From a virus: a stretch of DNA of 64,000 nucleotides. The stretch spans positions 1 through 64,000 of the IMG/VR virus record IMGVR_UViG_3300027973_000056; one strand, written 5' to 3'. The number at the start of each line of letters is the position of its first letter. The first letter of the stretch is position 1. Both the position numbers and the translations under genes were made by a program. Of the stretch, positions 30,736-39,516 are shown piece by piece. The notes below the pieces were generated by a model that searched no databases, was not told where the DNA came from, and saw only the letters and a list, made by a program, of their open reading frames with translations.

Positions 30736-31269
30736 ATGAAAAAACTCTTTTTATTATTGCTCGTTTTAGTTCTAACCTCTTGTGAAAGATATGTTACAGA
30801 GATTAGAGATTTATCCTTAAGCGGAAAATATGTTGTCTCAAAATTGGAGATTACAAATGTTGACCAAAACGAAACAAGAGATTCGTTGTACCTTCTTGGT
30901 ACAACCTATAATAATACTTTATTACCAAAACCATTTGATAATATTAGAATTAATAATTTTTATGTTCATATGGATTATTCAACCATTAGAATGAAACTAT
31001 TAGGTGTAACCCAATCAGGACAAGACATTTGGAAATACGGTTCAAATAATGACCCAATTTTTTACAACACATTTGGAGCAACACCATTTAGTTTTGGGTA
31101 TATGCAATTCAACTACATCACTGATGATGGCTCATCAAGAACAGTAACATTTTTAATTGAAGACGACGGTTTTGAGACTCTTCAATTGAAAAGTTCTGGC
31201 GCATGGTTTAATGGAAAATTTGGTCAAAAACAAGTTATGACTTTATCCTTAACAAGAGTGGGTCCTTAA
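30736..31269 (+). CDS. lipoprotein, 177 aa
   Basis: MKKLFLLLLVLVLTSCERYV: short type II signal peptide with Cys16. The mature part is a beta-rich domain like lipocalin-type Bacteroidetes lipoproteins (SLSGKYVVSKLEITNV ... YMQFNYITDDGSSRTVTFLI). The putative promoter leaves no 5' leader. An envelope role is expected, perhaps blocking other phages. Confidence 0.8.
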   Translation: MKKLFLLLLVLVLTSCERYVTEIRDLSLSGKYVVSKLEITNVDQNETRDSLYLLGTTYNNTLLPKPFDNIRINNFYVHMDYSTIRMKLLGVTQSGQDIWKYGSNNDPIFYNTFGATPFSFGYMQFNYITDDGSSRTVTFLIEDDGFETLQLKSSGAWFNGKFGQKQVMTLSLTRVGP

Positions 31270-31571
31270 TAGAACTCACTCTTTGGTAATGCGTCTGGAT
31301 TAATAGTATAATATTCGTTCAAGAATATAATCAACTCTTCCTCATCTAACTCAATTTTATCTTCCCCTTCCAAGATTTCATCATCTGCGAAATCGTCGTC
31401 AAAAAAATCAAAGGATTCTGACACAAGGTCAAAACCATAATCTTCAACATGAGTATAATCAATGTTGTCAGTTCTCAATACTTCTTCACTATCTTCAATC
31501 GTTCTAAACGAAACATCCAAAACATTGGTGCTAGGGTTTAAGAAGTAGGATATAATTTCTTTAATTTCCAT
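31266..31571 (-). CDS. acidic hypothetical protein, 101 aa
   Basis: Extremely acidic (DFFDDDFADDEILEGEDKIE), mostly soluble. It could be a DNA mimic or a partner-binding protein, but no family is recognised. It overlaps the convergent lipoprotein gene by 4 nt. Confidence 0.6.
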   Translation of the reverse strand: MEIKEIISYFLNPSTNVLDVSFRTIEDSEEVLRTDNIDYTHVEDYGFDLVSESFDFFDDDFADDEILEGEDKIELDEEELIIFLNEYYTINPDALPKSEFY

Positions 31572-31668
31572 AATAAGTTAATTTATAAACAAATATGCTT
31601 AAACATAGCGAAAGTCATAAAATTAATCAATAATTATCATTTTTATTTTTCTATTTATGGTTATAATT

Positions 31669-31675
31669 TATTTAT
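31669..31675 (+). promoter_or_regulatory. TATTTAT late-promoter-like motif
   Basis: TATTTAT 12 nt before the ATG at 31688; a second copy lies at 31652-31658. Confidence 0.4.
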
Positions 31676-31687
31676 AAATTAAAATAT

Positions 31688-32269
31688 ATGAGATTTAATT
31701 CATTAACAATCGACAATTTTTACGCTAACCCAATGGAGGTTAGAGAGTTTGCCCTTAAACAAGAATTTAAAGTTAGAGGAAACTACCCAGGTCAAAGAAC
31801 TGAGTCATTTTTAAATGATGGTATTAAAAAAAGATTAAGAGATATTTTATTTCCATTTGCTGGTGAGATTACTTGGTGGGGAGGTGATTATACAGGGTCA
31901 TTCCAATATACTACCGCAGCAGATAGGTCTTGGATTCATGCCGATTCAACAACCGATTGGGCAGCCGTATGTTATTTAACCCCTGACGCTCCTGTTAGTG
32001 CAGGTACTGGAATTTTCAGGCATAAGAAAACAGGTTGGATGAATTACGATTATAAAAGAGAAAGTGAGCCAGGATATAAAGAATCGGCTCCTTCAGGTGA
32101 TGATACACAAGATTATACTAAATGGGAAATGGTTGATAGAGTAGGAAATATTTTTAATAGATTAATTATGTATCGTGCAGACAACTATCATGTGTCATTA
32201 GACTATTTTGGGAAAGATAAAGAAGATGGAAGATTATTTCAGGTCTTCTTCTTCAACACTGAGAGATAA
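31688..32269 (+). CDS. DUF6445-like 2OG-oxygenase-fold protein
   Basis: 193 residues. WIHADSTTDWAAVCYLTPDA supplies an HxD pair, and NYHVSLDYFG a distal His, on a double-stranded beta-helix plan as in DUF6445 phage proteins. GIFRHKKTGW and YRADNYH are typical of that family. Iron and 2-oxoglutarate dependence is likely but the substrate is unknown. It is convergent with, and overlaps by 36 nt, the gene at 32234. Confidence 0.7.
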   Translation: MRFNSLTIDNFYANPMEVREFALKQEFKVRGNYPGQRTESFLNDGIKKRLRDILFPFAGEITWWGGDYTGSFQYTTAADRSWIHADSTTDWAAVCYLTPDAPVSAGTGIFRHKKTGWMNYDYKRESEPGYKESAPSGDDTQDYTKWEMVDRVGNIFNRLIMYRADNYHVSLDYFGKDKEDGRLFQVFFFNTER

Positions 32270-32698
32270 TAAAAACTCAGGATTTAATGATGCAATAACT
32301 TCAAGAACACCTTCTGTACAATAACATGAATCTAAAGTACTGAAAACTTTATTAAATTTTTTAAACCCAACTAATACTGGGTTAAAAAGAAAATTAGAAT
32401 TAGTAACAACTTTAGGTTTTGGGGGATTCCATAATCTACTATAGTGATAACCAAGTCCATGTATAAAATCAATACTGTCTTCGACATAAGATTCATAATA
32501 TGGTATCTCTAATTGGTCTACTATAGTTTTAATATAGTTTATTTCGTTTTCTCTATTTTCAAAATATGAATACATTGTTATAGATGCACCCATTATAGAA
32601 TTTTTATATTGTTCTTTTTGCAAAAAATGCCACAAGAAATATTCATTATTTCTTGCGACATCTCTAAAGTCTTTGATTGTAATAATTTTTCTATCCAT
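32234..32698 (-). CDS. hypothetical protein, 154 aa
   Basis: MDRKIITIKDFRDVARNNEY with alpha/beta character and a Tyr/Phe-rich middle (YFENRENEINYIKTIVDQLE). Its start overlaps the stop of the upstream hydroxylase gene by one base, so the two are coupled. No family recognised; a protein working with the hydroxylase is possible. Confidence 0.65.
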   Translation of the reverse strand: MDRKIITIKDFRDVARNNEYFLWHFLQKEQYKNSIMGASITMYSYFENRENEINYIKTIVDQLEIPYYESYVEDSIDFIHGLGYHYSRLWNPPKPKVVTNSNFLFNPVLVGFKKFNKVFSTLDSCYCTEGVLEVIASLNPEFLLSLSVEEEDLK

Positions 32699-33297
32699 TA
32701 TCTAAAATTAGCACCTGCAATCCAAGTTACTAATGATTTTCTTACACCTGAGGTTAATGGGGTTACTCGATGTAATAAAAATGAAGGAAAGAAACAAAGT
32801 GTCCCTAATCCTTTTGGAACTGAAATTACTCCACCTCCTGGATTCATTTCTAAGTCACCACCTTCATACTCTTCGGGTGTTGATAATTGTAAAACACAAG
32901 ATAGTTTTCTATTTGAAATTCCCGCTCCTAAATCAGCGTGCCAGTCGTAATGACCACCATTTCCGTAATACTTAGTATACTGTAGACTATCGTAATAATC
33001 CCAAAGGTCAAAATTCCACATTTCTTTATTTGCAATTTTTGCGTAATGTGCTAATTTTTCATAAATCCATTGTGCTTCGGGGATATCGTTAATCCACGAA
33101 ATTTCGCTAAGTCTATAGTCACTAACTGTTGACCCCAATTCGTTACTTACGGTAGTTCCTGACTGTTTTACTTGGCTTTCACCAATATCAATGATTTTCA
33201 CAATCTCTTCAGGAGTAAATGCGTTAGTGAAATAATAGTAGTTCAAATGATTTACATTTGTTCTTTGTTCTGCTAAAAAATAGTTTGGTGATGACAT
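32698..33297 (-). CDS. prolyl-4-hydroxylase-like 2OG-Fe(II) oxygenase
   Basis: 199 residues. GGHYDWHADLG carries the HxD iron ligands, LLHRVTPLTSGVRKSLVTW the distal His and the Arg that binds 2-oxoglutarate. YEGGDLEMN and PKGLGTLCFFPSFL are typical of the PKHD-type family widespread in phages. It may hydroxylate a protein side chain, possibly of a virion or host target. Full length. Confidence 0.88.
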   Translation of the reverse strand: MSSPNYFLAEQRTNVNHLNYYYFTNAFTPEEIVKIIDIGESQVKQSGTTVSNELGSTVSDYRLSEISWINDIPEAQWIYEKLAHYAKIANKEMWNFDLWDYYDSLQYTKYYGNGGHYDWHADLGAGISNRKLSCVLQLSTPEEYEGGDLEMNPGGGVISVPKGLGTLCFFPSFLLHRVTPLTSGVRKSLVTWIAGANFR

Positions 33298-33366
33298 TTT
33301 GAATTAATTTTATATCTTTAATTATAGATAAACAAAATCCGATATTCAATAGAAATTTTTAAATTA

Positions 33367-34527
33367 ATGAAAAAACATAAAATAATCGATACCATATTTT
33401 TTTATGATGAAATAGACATGTTATTGTTTAGACTTACCGAATTAAACGAATATGTTGACCATTTTATCATTATGGAGTCAAACATTGATTTTTTAGGAAA
33501 TTTAAAACCTCTTTTCTTTTTGGAAAATCAAAACTTATTTGAAAATTGGAAGGATAAAATTACATATTTACCGACTTCAAATATTACTTCAGATACCATT
33601 TCATCTCTACATGATGAATTGAAAAAGGCCAGATGTGGTAGTAATTTTACATTATCAATAAACAGAGATAATATACAACTTACCCAATTAAATAATTTAA
33701 AAAATTATTTGCTGTCAACTGACTTATCTTTTGAAGATTTAATATTAATATCTGATGTTGATGAAATTCCAAATTTATCTGATTATCATATCATTTTAAA
33801 TAAACTAAAATTTAACCCTGTCATTTTACGACAAAAAAATTTCCAATGGTCCAAAGACTATATTAATACCAAACCTCATTTGGGTACTTGTTGTCTATTA
33901 TTTACAAGTATAATAACAACCCTACCACATTTTTTTAAGCTTTATTTTATTCGAAATGACATACATTCTCAATTGTATGAGATTATTGATTCTGGGTATC
34001 ACTTTTCACATTTTTCATCAATGGATAAAACCAAAGAAAAATTATCATTATTAAATCCTGAAATTTCAGAATCATACATAAAATATTGTTGGGATAATTT
34101 AATTTCTTTAACGACCGACGAAACCAAAAGAAAATATAGTTTGATTGAATATGACGGAGAACTACCAAAAAATATTAAATTAATTCAAAGTCAAAAAATT
34201 AGCCGAAATTTTTCAAAAAAATACACAATAACATTAGACTATAACAAAGTTGAATCGACATTTAGTTTAAACGTGCATTGTGAGGAAAATAATCAATTTG
34301 ATATTCTATTGCCAACATCAAAATATTATGATATTTTAATAGAGGAGAATACTCTTGAGAATTTTCAAAAGATGTACTGCGTTAATGAAATTAAAAAAAT
34401 AATAAATTCTTTTAACCCATTAAGCCGAGACCTATTTAAGTTTGTTAATGATGGCAAATTTATAGAATATTCGTGGGCAGAATTAAAAAATGAATTTATT
34501 TACGATAGAATTAAAGATATCCTATAA
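33367..34527 (+). CDS. glycosyltransferase family 17-like protein
   Basis: 386 residues. IIDTIFFYDEIDMLLFRLTE, VDHFIIMESNIDFLG and ILISDVDEIPN match GT17 (N-acetylglucosaminyltransferase type), with DVDE as the nucleotide-sugar/metal motif. The C-terminal 100 residues are less conserved. AT-rich codon use like the fusion gene at 21281 suggests a shared origin and perhaps a shared glycan pathway. A weak TATCTTTA box lies 46 nt upstream. Confidence 0.82.
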   Translation: MKKHKIIDTIFFYDEIDMLLFRLTELNEYVDHFIIMESNIDFLGNLKPLFFLENQNLFENWKDKITYLPTSNITSDTISSLHDELKKARCGSNFTLSINRDNIQLTQLNNLKNYLLSTDLSFEDLILISDVDEIPNLSDYHIILNKLKFNPVILRQKNFQWSKDYINTKPHLGTCCLLFTSIITTLPHFFKLYFIRNDIHSQLYEIIDSGYHFSHFSSMDKTKEKLSLLNPEISESYIKYCWDNLISLTTDETKRKYSLIEYDGELPKNIKLIQSQKISRNFSKKYTITLDYNKVESTFSLNVHCEENNQFDILLPTSKYYDILIEENTLENFQKMYCVNEIKKIINSFNPLSRDLFKFVNDGKFIEYSWAELKNEFIYDRIKDIL

Positions 34528-34556
34528 AAAAACCCCTCCGTTAAGAGGGGTTTGTT
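34528..34556. terminator. bidirectional terminator
   Basis: AACCCCTC/GAGGGGTT stem with A-run on one side and T-rich DNA on the other, between convergent genes. Confidence 0.82.
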
Positions 34557-34557
34557 A

Positions 34558-36123
34558 TTAATTGTATTTGTTAAATCTGTTAAACATTTCCATGATTTTG
34601 TTTTTCTGAGTTTGAAATGACTCTTGTAAGTCTTCATCAATTTCACTCCAATCAGTATCACCAAAATGAGACTTAATATCTTCCCATGAACTCATCGCAT
34701 CTAAACCTTCGTAATCTGATGGGTCAAATTCATCATCGTCAAAATCTTCTCCCTTATCTTTAGCATCTTGTTGTCTTTTCATCTTTTTCCACGCATGTGC
34801 TGGTAAATATTGTTCGTCAGTTTCACCTTCATATGAAAATTCTTGATAAGGTCCCGCTTTACCTGGCCCTTCACTATCAAAATCAAATGCTGGGTCCATA
34901 TCACTATAAACACCCTGAGAACCTGAAATATCTACTTCATCAATTTCATCTGCCCAAGCTGATTCCATTGGTTCCCAACATTCTTCACATTCTCCATCTT
35001 CATTTACAGGATAAACTGAATCTGGCCCGTTTGATTCAAAATCGTAAGCTGGTTCAACATCATCAACATCCATGTCATAAGAATTTCCACCTTGTTCATC
35101 TAAGTTATCAACAAATCTCTCAATATGTTTTCCTGGCATTAAATGAGACATTGAATCTTTACCTTTAAAATGATACATTTTTTCTCCATGATTTTTATCC
35201 TCATGTTCATCATCAAATTCAATTTCATCCTCAAAACTTGGTGTACTATATCTGTATTTTCTACCTTTTTCTAATTCATGAGTACCTAATTCGTCTATTT
35301 CGCCATTACTTGATTTCTCAAGGTCAACTAACCCAAGGTCAACTAATCTTTTTGTAAAAACTTTTCTTGGTAATTTTCTTAAGTATCTAATAACAATTGG
35401 TGGAATATCATCGCCATATTGACCAAAAAGTTTTGCTAAAATGTCTTTTTCTTTTGGAGTTGGTTCAAAGCTAGCTCTTGCACGAGAAGCTTTCATTCCA
35501 AATTTACCTTTTTCGTACGGTTTGTCGTCTGTTTCATCTTCACCCATTTCTGCACTATTTAAATCTTCAAATCCGTCATCTTCATTATCAGGGTCTTCAA
35601 AATTATCATTATAATTTACAAAATCATCTGATTCGTCTTCTCGATATAAATTTTTGTACATTCCTTCAAATGTATCTACATCATTACCACCACCTTCAAC
35701 ATAGTCAAAATCGCCATGTTTTAAGTTAAGGTCTTTAACTTTATAAATGTCATCTAAATGACCTGTCTCTTCTTCTAATCCATCCATTAAAGTTGCATCC
35801 CAATCAGAATCATCTTCTTCTGACATGCCATCTTTATAACCACATTCCATACATTCACCTTCGTACATTTCTCCACCACACTCACACATAGATTTTTTAG
35901 AAACTTGTTCGTTAATTCCCATGTTTGTATATTTCTTAACCTCACCTTTATTATTAACCACTAATCCTTCTTTGTCTCCAGCAAAATCATATACAGTTAA
36001 TGGTTGAGTATTTGATACTTGCGGTTGCATTGTTTGGTAACCGTTATATACACTTTTATGTTGGTCTAATATATCTGACTTCTCAGTTGCAGATAATTGA
36101 CCTAATCCAAAATAACCTCTCAT
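34558..36123 (-). CDS. large acidic protein with zinc-ribbon-like knuckle
   Basis: 521 residues, exceptionally Asp/Glu-rich. The N-terminus (LSATEKSDILDQHKSVYNGY) has the EKxxIL-xxH part of the shared tag but no clear cleavage site. CECGGEMYEGECMECGYKDG is a four-Cys knuckle. CEECWEP later adds another pair. Repeated short acidic blocks (DMDPAFDFDSEGP, DVEPAYDFESNGP) occur. It may be a scaffold, a DNA-mimic or a charged internal protein. TATTTAT lies 15 nt upstream and a terminator follows. Confidence 0.7.
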   Translation of the reverse strand: MRGYFGLGQLSATEKSDILDQHKSVYNGYQTMQPQVSNTQPLTVYDFAGDKEGLVVNNKGEVKKYTNMGINEQVSKKSMCECGGEMYEGECMECGYKDGMSEEDDSDWDATLMDGLEEETGHLDDIYKVKDLNLKHGDFDYVEGGGNDVDTFEGMYKNLYREDESDDFVNYNDNFEDPDNEDDGFEDLNSAEMGEDETDDKPYEKGKFGMKASRARASFEPTPKEKDILAKLFGQYGDDIPPIVIRYLRKLPRKVFTKRLVDLGLVDLEKSSNGEIDELGTHELEKGRKYRYSTPSFEDEIEFDDEHEDKNHGEKMYHFKGKDSMSHLMPGKHIERFVDNLDEQGGNSYDMDVDDVEPAYDFESNGPDSVYPVNEDGECEECWEPMESAWADEIDEVDISGSQGVYSDMDPAFDFDSEGPGKAGPYQEFSYEGETDEQYLPAHAWKKMKRQQDAKDKGEDFDDDEFDPSDYEGLDAMSSWEDIKSHFGDTDWSEIDEDLQESFQTQKNKIMEMFNRFNKYN

Positions 36124-36136
36124 AATAATATTTTTA

Positions 36137-36262
36137 TTATAAATAGTTTGAAATTCTTCTTTTTTTAGTTTGACTTATTGCAGAAGGAATTCTATTATTT
36201 TGATTAGGGGGAGGTCCAACTTCATTTTGATAGTATCTTGGTAATTTACTTATCGCCTTCAT
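36137..36262 (-). CDS. 41-aa basic peptide
   Basis: MKAISKLPRYYQNEVGPPPN ... ending SQTKKRRISNYL. Basic and Pro/Asn-rich, probably disordered. The TAA overlaps the TATTTAT motif of the next gene. It is divergent from the 36287 gene. The short length limits confidence. Confidence 0.45.
   Translation of the reverse strand: MKAISKLPRYYQNEVGPPPNQNNRIPSAISQTKKRRISNYL
36139..36145 (-). promoter_or_regulatory. TATTTAT late-promoter-like motif
   Basis: Reverse-strand TATTTAT 15 nt before the ATG at 36123; it lies within the last codons of the 41-aa gene. Confidence 0.45.
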
Positions 36263-36286
36263 TTTGGATTTCTCCCTATTTTTTTT

Positions 36287-36541
36287 ATGACAATTTCAAT
36301 CGACGATATTAACGAACAAGCTGAAGGGGCCGTATTATTAGACGGTCTTAATGACGCAATTATTGGAATTGTTGAGGAATTCGGCAACGGACCGAGAATC
36401 CTATACTCCAAAAACAAAGTTCTTCAGATTCTTGAAGACCGAGACGGAATGACTCCACTCGAAGCAGTTGAATTCTACGAATACAATATTTTAGGTTTAT
36501 TCGCTGGAGACCAAAATCCCATTTTTTTAATTACAGAATAA
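36287..36541 (+). CDS. hypothetical protein, 84 aa
   Basis: MTISIDDINEQAEGAVLLDG ... EAVEFYEYNILGLFAGDQNP. The pattern (ILYS..KVLQILEDRDGMT..EAVEFYEYNI) is one I have seen in conserved small phage proteins in plus-strand metabolic clusters. Function unknown. Confidence 0.7.
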   Translation: MTISIDDINEQAEGAVLLDGLNDAIIGIVEEFGNGPRILYSKNKVLQILEDRDGMTPLEAVEFYEYNILGLFAGDQNPIFLITE

Positions 36542-36545
36542 TTCT

Positions 36546-36553
36546 TATCTTTG
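36546..36553 (+). promoter_or_regulatory. Bacteroidetes-type -7 box TATCTTTG
   Basis: TATCTTTG with 4 nt (TCGT) before the ATG at 36558; probably drives the 36.5-41.7 kb operon. Confidence 0.65.
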
Positions 36554-36557
36554 TCGT

Positions 36558-37235
36558 ATGATAAAAGTACCTGTAGATACCAAAAATATCCCAGAAGTTA
36601 ATGTATGGATTACTTCTGACACCCACTATTCTCACAAGAATATATGTAGGGGTGTAACCAGTTGGAGAACACCATCAGGTGAAATTCCTGTGTCTCAAAC
36701 TCGTGACTTTTCCACAATAGAAAAAATGAATGCCTCAATTGTTAATAACATTAATGAAGTTGTTGGTCAAGATGATATGTTAATTCACCTTGGTGACTGG
36801 TCTTTTGGTGGAAACGAACAAATACGTGAATTTTGGGATAGAATCATATGTAAAAATATTCACTTAGTGTTAGGAAACCACGACCACCACATCGAAAACA
36901 ATAGAGATGGATGTCAGGGTTTATTTAAATCTGTTTCTCACTACAATACACTTGAAATGGGACAGTTTAAGTTCCGTTTGATGCACTACCCTATAAGTTC
37001 ATGGGATGGTCTTGGTAAAGGTGTAATGCACTTACACGGTCACTGCCACTTACCAAACAATTTAAAACTTAGTAAAGGTCAAAGAATGGATGTGGGTATG
37101 GATGGTCACCTTGAGTTTAGACCATACAATGTTTATAGGGAAATTGTTCCATTACTTAGAAACAGACCTAAAGTTTCTGAAATAGGTGAATATGACCATC
37201 ATTTAGATAATATTCAAAATAAGGATAATGGATAA
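36558..37235 (+). CDS. calcineurin-like metallophosphoesterase, copy A
   Basis: 225 residues. ITSDTHYSHKNI supplies DxH, L-I-H-L-G-D-W-S the second Asp, LVLGNHDHH the GNHD motif, MHLHGHCH the GHxH end. The family cleaves phosphomonoesters or diesters, including cyclic phosphates at RNA ends. As the first gene of an operon with a P-loop kinase and an RNA ligase, it may remove cyclic phosphates during RNA repair (inference). A second enzyme of this type is at 58070. Confidence 0.88.
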   Translation: MIKVPVDTKNIPEVNVWITSDTHYSHKNICRGVTSWRTPSGEIPVSQTRDFSTIEKMNASIVNNINEVVGQDDMLIHLGDWSFGGNEQIREFWDRIICKNIHLVLGNHDHHIENNRDGCQGLFKSVSHYNTLEMGQFKFRLMHYPISSWDGLGKGVMHLHGHCHLPNNLKLSKGQRMDVGMDGHLEFRPYNVYREIVPLLRNRPKVSEIGEYDHHLDNIQNKDNG

Positions 37236-37548
37236 GTCAGTTAAATTATTTTATACTCCTCCAAAAGATGAATGCTTTGAAGAATTACGAACAATTTGCA
37301 TTCGTTTTTGGAGGACTTTTGATGAGGTTGAATATGTAGATGAGAAAATTAATAGAATAAAAAATTTAAAAAATGAAGGTTGTAATTTTGTGATGATGAT
37401 TCAAATGATTCATGCAGTAAGTAGGGAATTTATTGCAAAAGCATTATCTTTGGAGACTCGAAATGAAATTAGTATGAGGTTACATGGGTGGGAAAAAGAA
37501 AACGAATTTGATTTTTTCAATATATGGAATATAAACAATAATTTATGA
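37228..37548 (+). CDS. hypothetical protein, 106 aa
   Basis: MDKSVKLFYTPPKDECFEEL ... NFVMMIQMIHAVSREFIAKA. Helical, soluble. It overlaps the upstream gene by 8 nt and the downstream by 4, so it is translationally coupled inside the operon. No family recognised. Confidence 0.75.
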   Translation: MDKSVKLFYTPPKDECFEELRTICIRFWRTFDEVEYVDEKINRIKNLKNEGCNFVMMIQMIHAVSREFIAKALSLETRNEISMRLHGWEKENEFDFFNIWNINNNL

Positions 37549-37958
37549 ATGGAGTATTATTTTTAGTAAGAGGTTTACCTGGTTCAGGTAAGACATCATT
37601 TGCATCGGCTATTTGGAATGAATATGCTGTATGTGAAGCAGACAAATTTTTTTACGATAAAGAAGGGAACTACAATTTTGACGTGTCAAAGTTAAAGGAG
37701 GCACATACTTGGTGTAAAAATCAAGTTGAGACCAAAATGATTGACCATCAAAATAACCAACAATATTATCCTGAAATTGCAGTTTCAAATACCTTTACCC
37801 AAGAATGGGAAATGGAAGATTATTTCAAATTAGCAGAAAAATATGGATATAAAGTAGTATCTTTGATTATTGAAAATAGACATGGTGGACAGAACGTTCA
37901 TGGAGTACCAGAAGACAAACTCCAAATAATGAAAGATAGATTTCAAATTAAATTATAA
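37545..37958 (+). CDS. P-loop kinase, polynucleotide kinase-like
   Basis: 137 residues. LFLVRGLPGSGKTSFASAI is the Walker A. EADKFFYDKEG resembles the substrate-binding D in PNK-type and NEDD4BP2-like P-loop proteins, and VSNTFTQEWEME matches the lid region. It is shorter than T4 Pnkp because the phosphatase domain is absent; HAD phosphatases are encoded separately. Next to an RNA ligase, so probable 5'-end phosphorylation in RNA repair. Confidence 0.78.
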   Translation: MNGVLFLVRGLPGSGKTSFASAIWNEYAVCEADKFFYDKEGNYNFDVSKLKEAHTWCKNQVETKMIDHQNNQQYYPEIAVSNTFTQEWEMEDYFKLAEKYGYKVVSLIIENRHGGQNVHGVPEDKLQIMKDRFQIKL

Positions 37959-37962
37959 TATT

Positions 37963-38196
37963 ATGATAAGTCCATTTTGTTATATTGCAATACACAACTG
38001 GGAATACCGTAGAGAGAAACATAAAGTAGAGAATCATCCATTAGGTAGAGACGTAATCAGAGTAGTGGTTAGGGAATGCAAATGGTGCGGACATAGAGAA
38101 CATCATACCTTGCCAAGAGTTGGTAAAAAATTTACTTTTTGGAGAAATTTTGATACTATTGGTAAAGACGACACAATAAAATTTGAACAATTATAA
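37963..38196 (+). CDS. small protein with CxxC
   Basis: 77 residues. YIAIHNWEYRREKHK, then RECKWCGHREHHTLPRVG contains a CxxC-x-HxxHH cluster that could bind zinc. No family recognised. Operon position between kinase and ligase. Confidence 0.7.
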   Translation: MISPFCYIAIHNWEYRREKHKVENHPLGRDVIRVVVRECKWCGHREHHTLPRVGKKFTFWRNFDTIGKDDTIKFEQL

Positions 38197-38207
38197 AAAA
38201 CAATCAC

Positions 38208-38426
38208 ATGCAAACATTAGTATTTAACACATCAACAAAATCAGTAAAACTTTATGAAGGAAATGAGTCATCTCCAATCCTTTATACTTTTGACTCAGTA
38301 CCAACCGTAAAAATTGAAGTCGGTTATTATCAAGTAATGCAAGTAGACGGAGCATCAACAGAAGACAAAAGAGTACCTGTCGCCCGTTTCCCTGTATCAA
38401 ACACAAACATGTTAATTAAGAAATAA
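38208..38426 (+). CDS. hypothetical beta-rich protein, 72 aa
   Basis: MQTLVFNTSTKSVKLYEGNE ... TEDKRVPVARFPVSNTNMLI. Compact beta-strand pattern; perhaps an inhibitor-like or binding domain. Stops 1 nt before the ligase start codon, so it is coupled to it. Confidence 0.7.
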   Translation: MQTLVFNTSTKSVKLYEGNESSPILYTFDSVPTVKIEVGYYQVMQVDGASTEDKRVPVARFPVSNTNMLIKK

Positions 38427-38427
38427 A

Positions 38428-39516
38428 TTGAATTTAGATATAAACATATTGAACGAATACCTTGAGAAGGGTTTGGTGGTTAAAAATGACCATCCAACCC
38501 TTCCATTGTCTATTTGGAATTATTCTCGTACTTGCCAGTATGAGAATAAGTGGGATGATATTACCAAAATGTGCCGAGGTCTTATCTTGGATAGAGAAGG
38601 TAATGTTATTGCTAAAGCGTTCAATAAGTTTTTTAACTACGAAGAATTAACTTTAAACGATATACCTGAAGAATCTTTTGAGGTATTTGAAAAATTGGAT
38701 GGTTCTTTAGGTATTTTATTTTGGTATCAAGGCAAATGGATATTAGCAAGTAAAGGTTCGTTTACTTCAGACCAATCAATTAAGGGTAGAGATATTTTAA
38801 ATAAAAAATACAACGTAGAAGTATTACCAAAAGGATATACTACCGTTGTTGAAATTATTTACCCTGAAAATCGTATTGTTTGCGATTACGGTGTTGATGA
38901 AGAATTGGTTGTACTGTCTATGGTGAGTAACGCAAATGGTAAAGAATTGGACTACGATTCTATGTTGTCAATCAACGAAGTAAGTGGATTTCCAACCATT
39001 AAGAAATATGATGGTATCACAGATTATGATACCCTTAAAGATAAGATTAACGGTAACAGAGAAGGATATGTAATTCGTTTTAAGAATGGATTTAGAATGA
39101 AAATAAAAGGAGAAGAATACGTTCGTCTTCACAGAATCTTAACTGGATTTTCAAATGTGGATATATGGGAATACCTTAAAGACGGAAAAAATATCGATGA
39201 ATTACTTGACAGGGTTCCTGATGAATTTGATAAGTGGGTTAAAACCACAATTCGAGATTTAAAATATGAATGTTTTCAATTGAGGGAGAGAGCAGGAAAA
39301 CTTCACGATGGATTCCGTTATGGAAAATATGGTGATGTAGACCCTGAACCATCTAAAAAAGAATTTGCAGAATTTGTTATGAAACAACAAGAAGTTTTAC
39401 ATGCAATTATGTTTGCGATGTGGGACCATAACAACGAAAAAGTTGACGATATTATTTGGAAATTAGTTAAACCAAAATATTCAAAACCATTTTGGCAAAA
39501 AGAAATTGAACCATGA
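38428..39516 (+). CDS. RNA ligase, T4 Rnl1-like
   Basis: 362 residues, starting at TTG; the upstream stop lies just before it. EVFEKLDGSLGILFWYQG has the nucleotidyl-transfer Lys in motif I (KLDG), preceded by KAFNKFFNYEE as in Rnl1. VVEIIYPENRIV fits motif III/IIIa and GYVIRFKNGFRMKIKGEEY motifs IV and V. Such ligases reseal tRNAs cut by host anticodon nucleases. With the kinase and phosphoesterase of the same operon it forms a repair set. The Rnl1-like assignment is firm, the substrate inferred. Confidence 0.85.
   Translation: MNLDINILNEYLEKGLVVKNDHPTLPLSIWNYSRTCQYENKWDDITKMCRGLILDREGNVIAKAFNKFFNYEELTLNDIPEESFEVFEKLDGSLGILFWYQGKWILASKGSFTSDQSIKGRDILNKKYNVEVLPKGYTTVVEIIYPENRIVCDYGVDEELVVLSMVSNANGKELDYDSMLSINEVSGFPTIKKYDGITDYDTLKDKINGNREGYVIRFKNGFRMKIKGEEYVRLHRILTGFSNVDIWEYLKDGKNIDELLDRVPDEFDKWVKTTIRDLKYECFQLRERAGKLHDGFRYGKYGDVDPEPSKKEFAEFVMKQQEVLHAIMFAMWDHNNEKVDDIIWKLVKPKYSKPFWQKEIEP

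Noticed and set aside
34797-35168. Plus-strand open frame rich in His, Leu and Gln
   Set aside because: It is antisense to the acidic 521-aa gene; its odd composition is what Asp/Glu codons give in reverse.
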